Positions 63,434 through 64,000 of a stretch of DNA of 64,000 bases are shown in pieces. Source of the DNA: Moraxella nasibovis (GTDB lineage: Bacteria; Pseudomonadota; Gammaproteobacteria; Pseudomonadales; Moraxellaceae). The stretch is taken from assembly GCF_029581575.1 (NCBI RefSeq), contig NZ_CP089975.1, forward strand, positions 2,108,001-2,172,000, given 5' to 3'. Position 1 is the first letter of the stretch; every line of letters begins with the position of its first letter. The notes below the pieces were generated by a model. That model was not told the origin of the DNA. It saw only the letters and a program-made list of their open reading frames with translations, and made no database searches. Both the position numbers and the translations under genes were made by a program.

Positions 63434-63955
63434 ATGACAAACGAAACCATCAACACCGAAGACACCATCAATCAAGAAACCACCGAAACCGTGGACGAAA
63501 CCGCCGCTTTGACCGCACAAATCGAGTCGCTACAAACCGAGCTCGCCGCCGCCAAAGAGACAGCCGCCCGTGCCAATGCCGAGAGCTACAACGCCCAGCG
63601 CCGCATGGAGCAAGAAACTGATAAGGCGAAAAAATTTGCCCTGCAAAAGTTCGCCAAAGAGCTTCTGGATGTCGTAGACAACTTAGAGCGTGGACTTGAA
63701 GCGTCCGAGAAAGCAGGCGCGGACGACAGCGTGCTTGAAGGGCTGCGTTTGACACACAAATCCCTACTTGCCGTCCTAGAAAAAAACGGCGTGGTGGCGG
63801 TAGGCGAAGTGGGTGAGGCGTTCAACCCTGAGCTGCACGAGGCGGTGGGCATTTTCCCAGACGCCGACAAAGACACCGTCGGTCAGGTCCTGCAAAAAGG
63901 CTACACTCTACACGACCGCTCGATTCGCCCTGCGATGGTGTTGGTGGGGGCGTAA
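63434..63955 (+). CDS. grpE: GrpE nucleotide exchange factor
   Basis: GrpE releases ADP from DnaK in the Hsp70 chaperone cycle. The ATG at 63434 follows a GGGGA site and starts MTNETINTEDTINQE, an acidic disordered head (1-35). The 173-residue protein has a long coiled coil (about 38-80), then RRMEQETDKAKKFALQKFAKELLDVVDNLERGLE, VLEKNGVVAVGEVGEAFNPELHEAV and a beta-wing ending in HDRSIRPAMVLVGA. dnaK usually follows and probably begins beyond the window edge. Confidence 0.96.
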   Translation: MTNETINTEDTINQETTETVDETAALTAQIESLQTELAAAKETAARANAESYNAQRRMEQETDKAKKFALQKFAKELLDVVDNLERGLEASEKAGADDSVLEGLRLTHKSLLAVLEKNGVVAVGEVGEAFNPELHEAVGIFPDADKDTVGQVLQKGYTLHDRSIRPAMVLVGA

Positions 63956-64000
63956 GTTTGTGCGATGGGTAAATTGTCATCTGCCCACCAGCAAGCACTA

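Overview
The window looks like a chromosomal segment of a Moraxella species (Moraxellaceae, Gammaproteobacteria). This rests on gene content and order: ligA-zipA, rpmI-rplT beside pheST-ihfA, pcnB-folK-panB-panC-rapZ-darP, and argH divergent from an algR-like gene followed by hemC-hemD-grpE. Moderately AT-rich DNA and a Gram-negative porin agree. The species cannot be fixed from the sequence alone. No rRNA, tRNA, CRISPR array, transposase or integrase was found.

Layout. 0-15.8 kb is core: a drug/metabolite transporter fragment, ligA, zipA, rpmE2, ihfA, pheTS, a porin, rplT-rpmI, a CBS-domain transporter, yciK-like SDR, gph, ubiG and dsbA. 15.8-20.5 kb holds an ABC transporter and a siderophore receptor inserted next to darP; a 76-nt copy of the darP 3' end marks the far edge. 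20.5-31.6 kb is core: darP, rapZ, panCB, folK, pcnB, comEA-like, mazG, cysK, an MFS transporter and a phosphomannomutase. At 32-33.4 kb an SPFH/NfeD pair sits next to parE, again bounded on its far side by a 76-nt copy of the parE 3' end. 35.4-50.3 kb is accessory: a GlxA-type regulator, WG-repeat protein, hydrolases, LysR, a MerR/CDF pair, two CueR-metallothionein cassettes, flavin enzymes, HxlR and its target. 50.3-64 kb is mostly core: a fkpB-like/phosphatase operon, mpl, dsbB, gshA, tyrS, yggX, argH, algR-like, hemCD and grpE.

The most unusual part is 39.9-44.2 kb. Two modules share one front end: a divergent CueR-type regulator, a MerR-type promoter with a 19-bp spacer, a leader hairpin starting near the predicted +1, and a 47-48 residue protein with 12 cysteines. 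They differ in the final gene, which encodes an exported DUF411 protein in one and an exported two-domain DUF305 protein in the other. The hairpin is kept between copies by a compensatory base-pair change. A third MerR-type promoter drives a CDF exporter next door. DNA uptake sequences of the Neisseriaceae type, a GC-rich patch, a mosaic cueR and repeated promoter and terminator modules suggest that this block was assembled by natural transformation, partly from Neisseriaceae-like DNA.

The two 3'-end duplications (darP, parE) share a design: an insert at a convergent gene junction, co-oriented with the intact gene, ending just after the last stop codon, and closed by a remnant that differs only at synonymous sites. 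This suggests a repeated way of adding gene cassettes to the chromosome.
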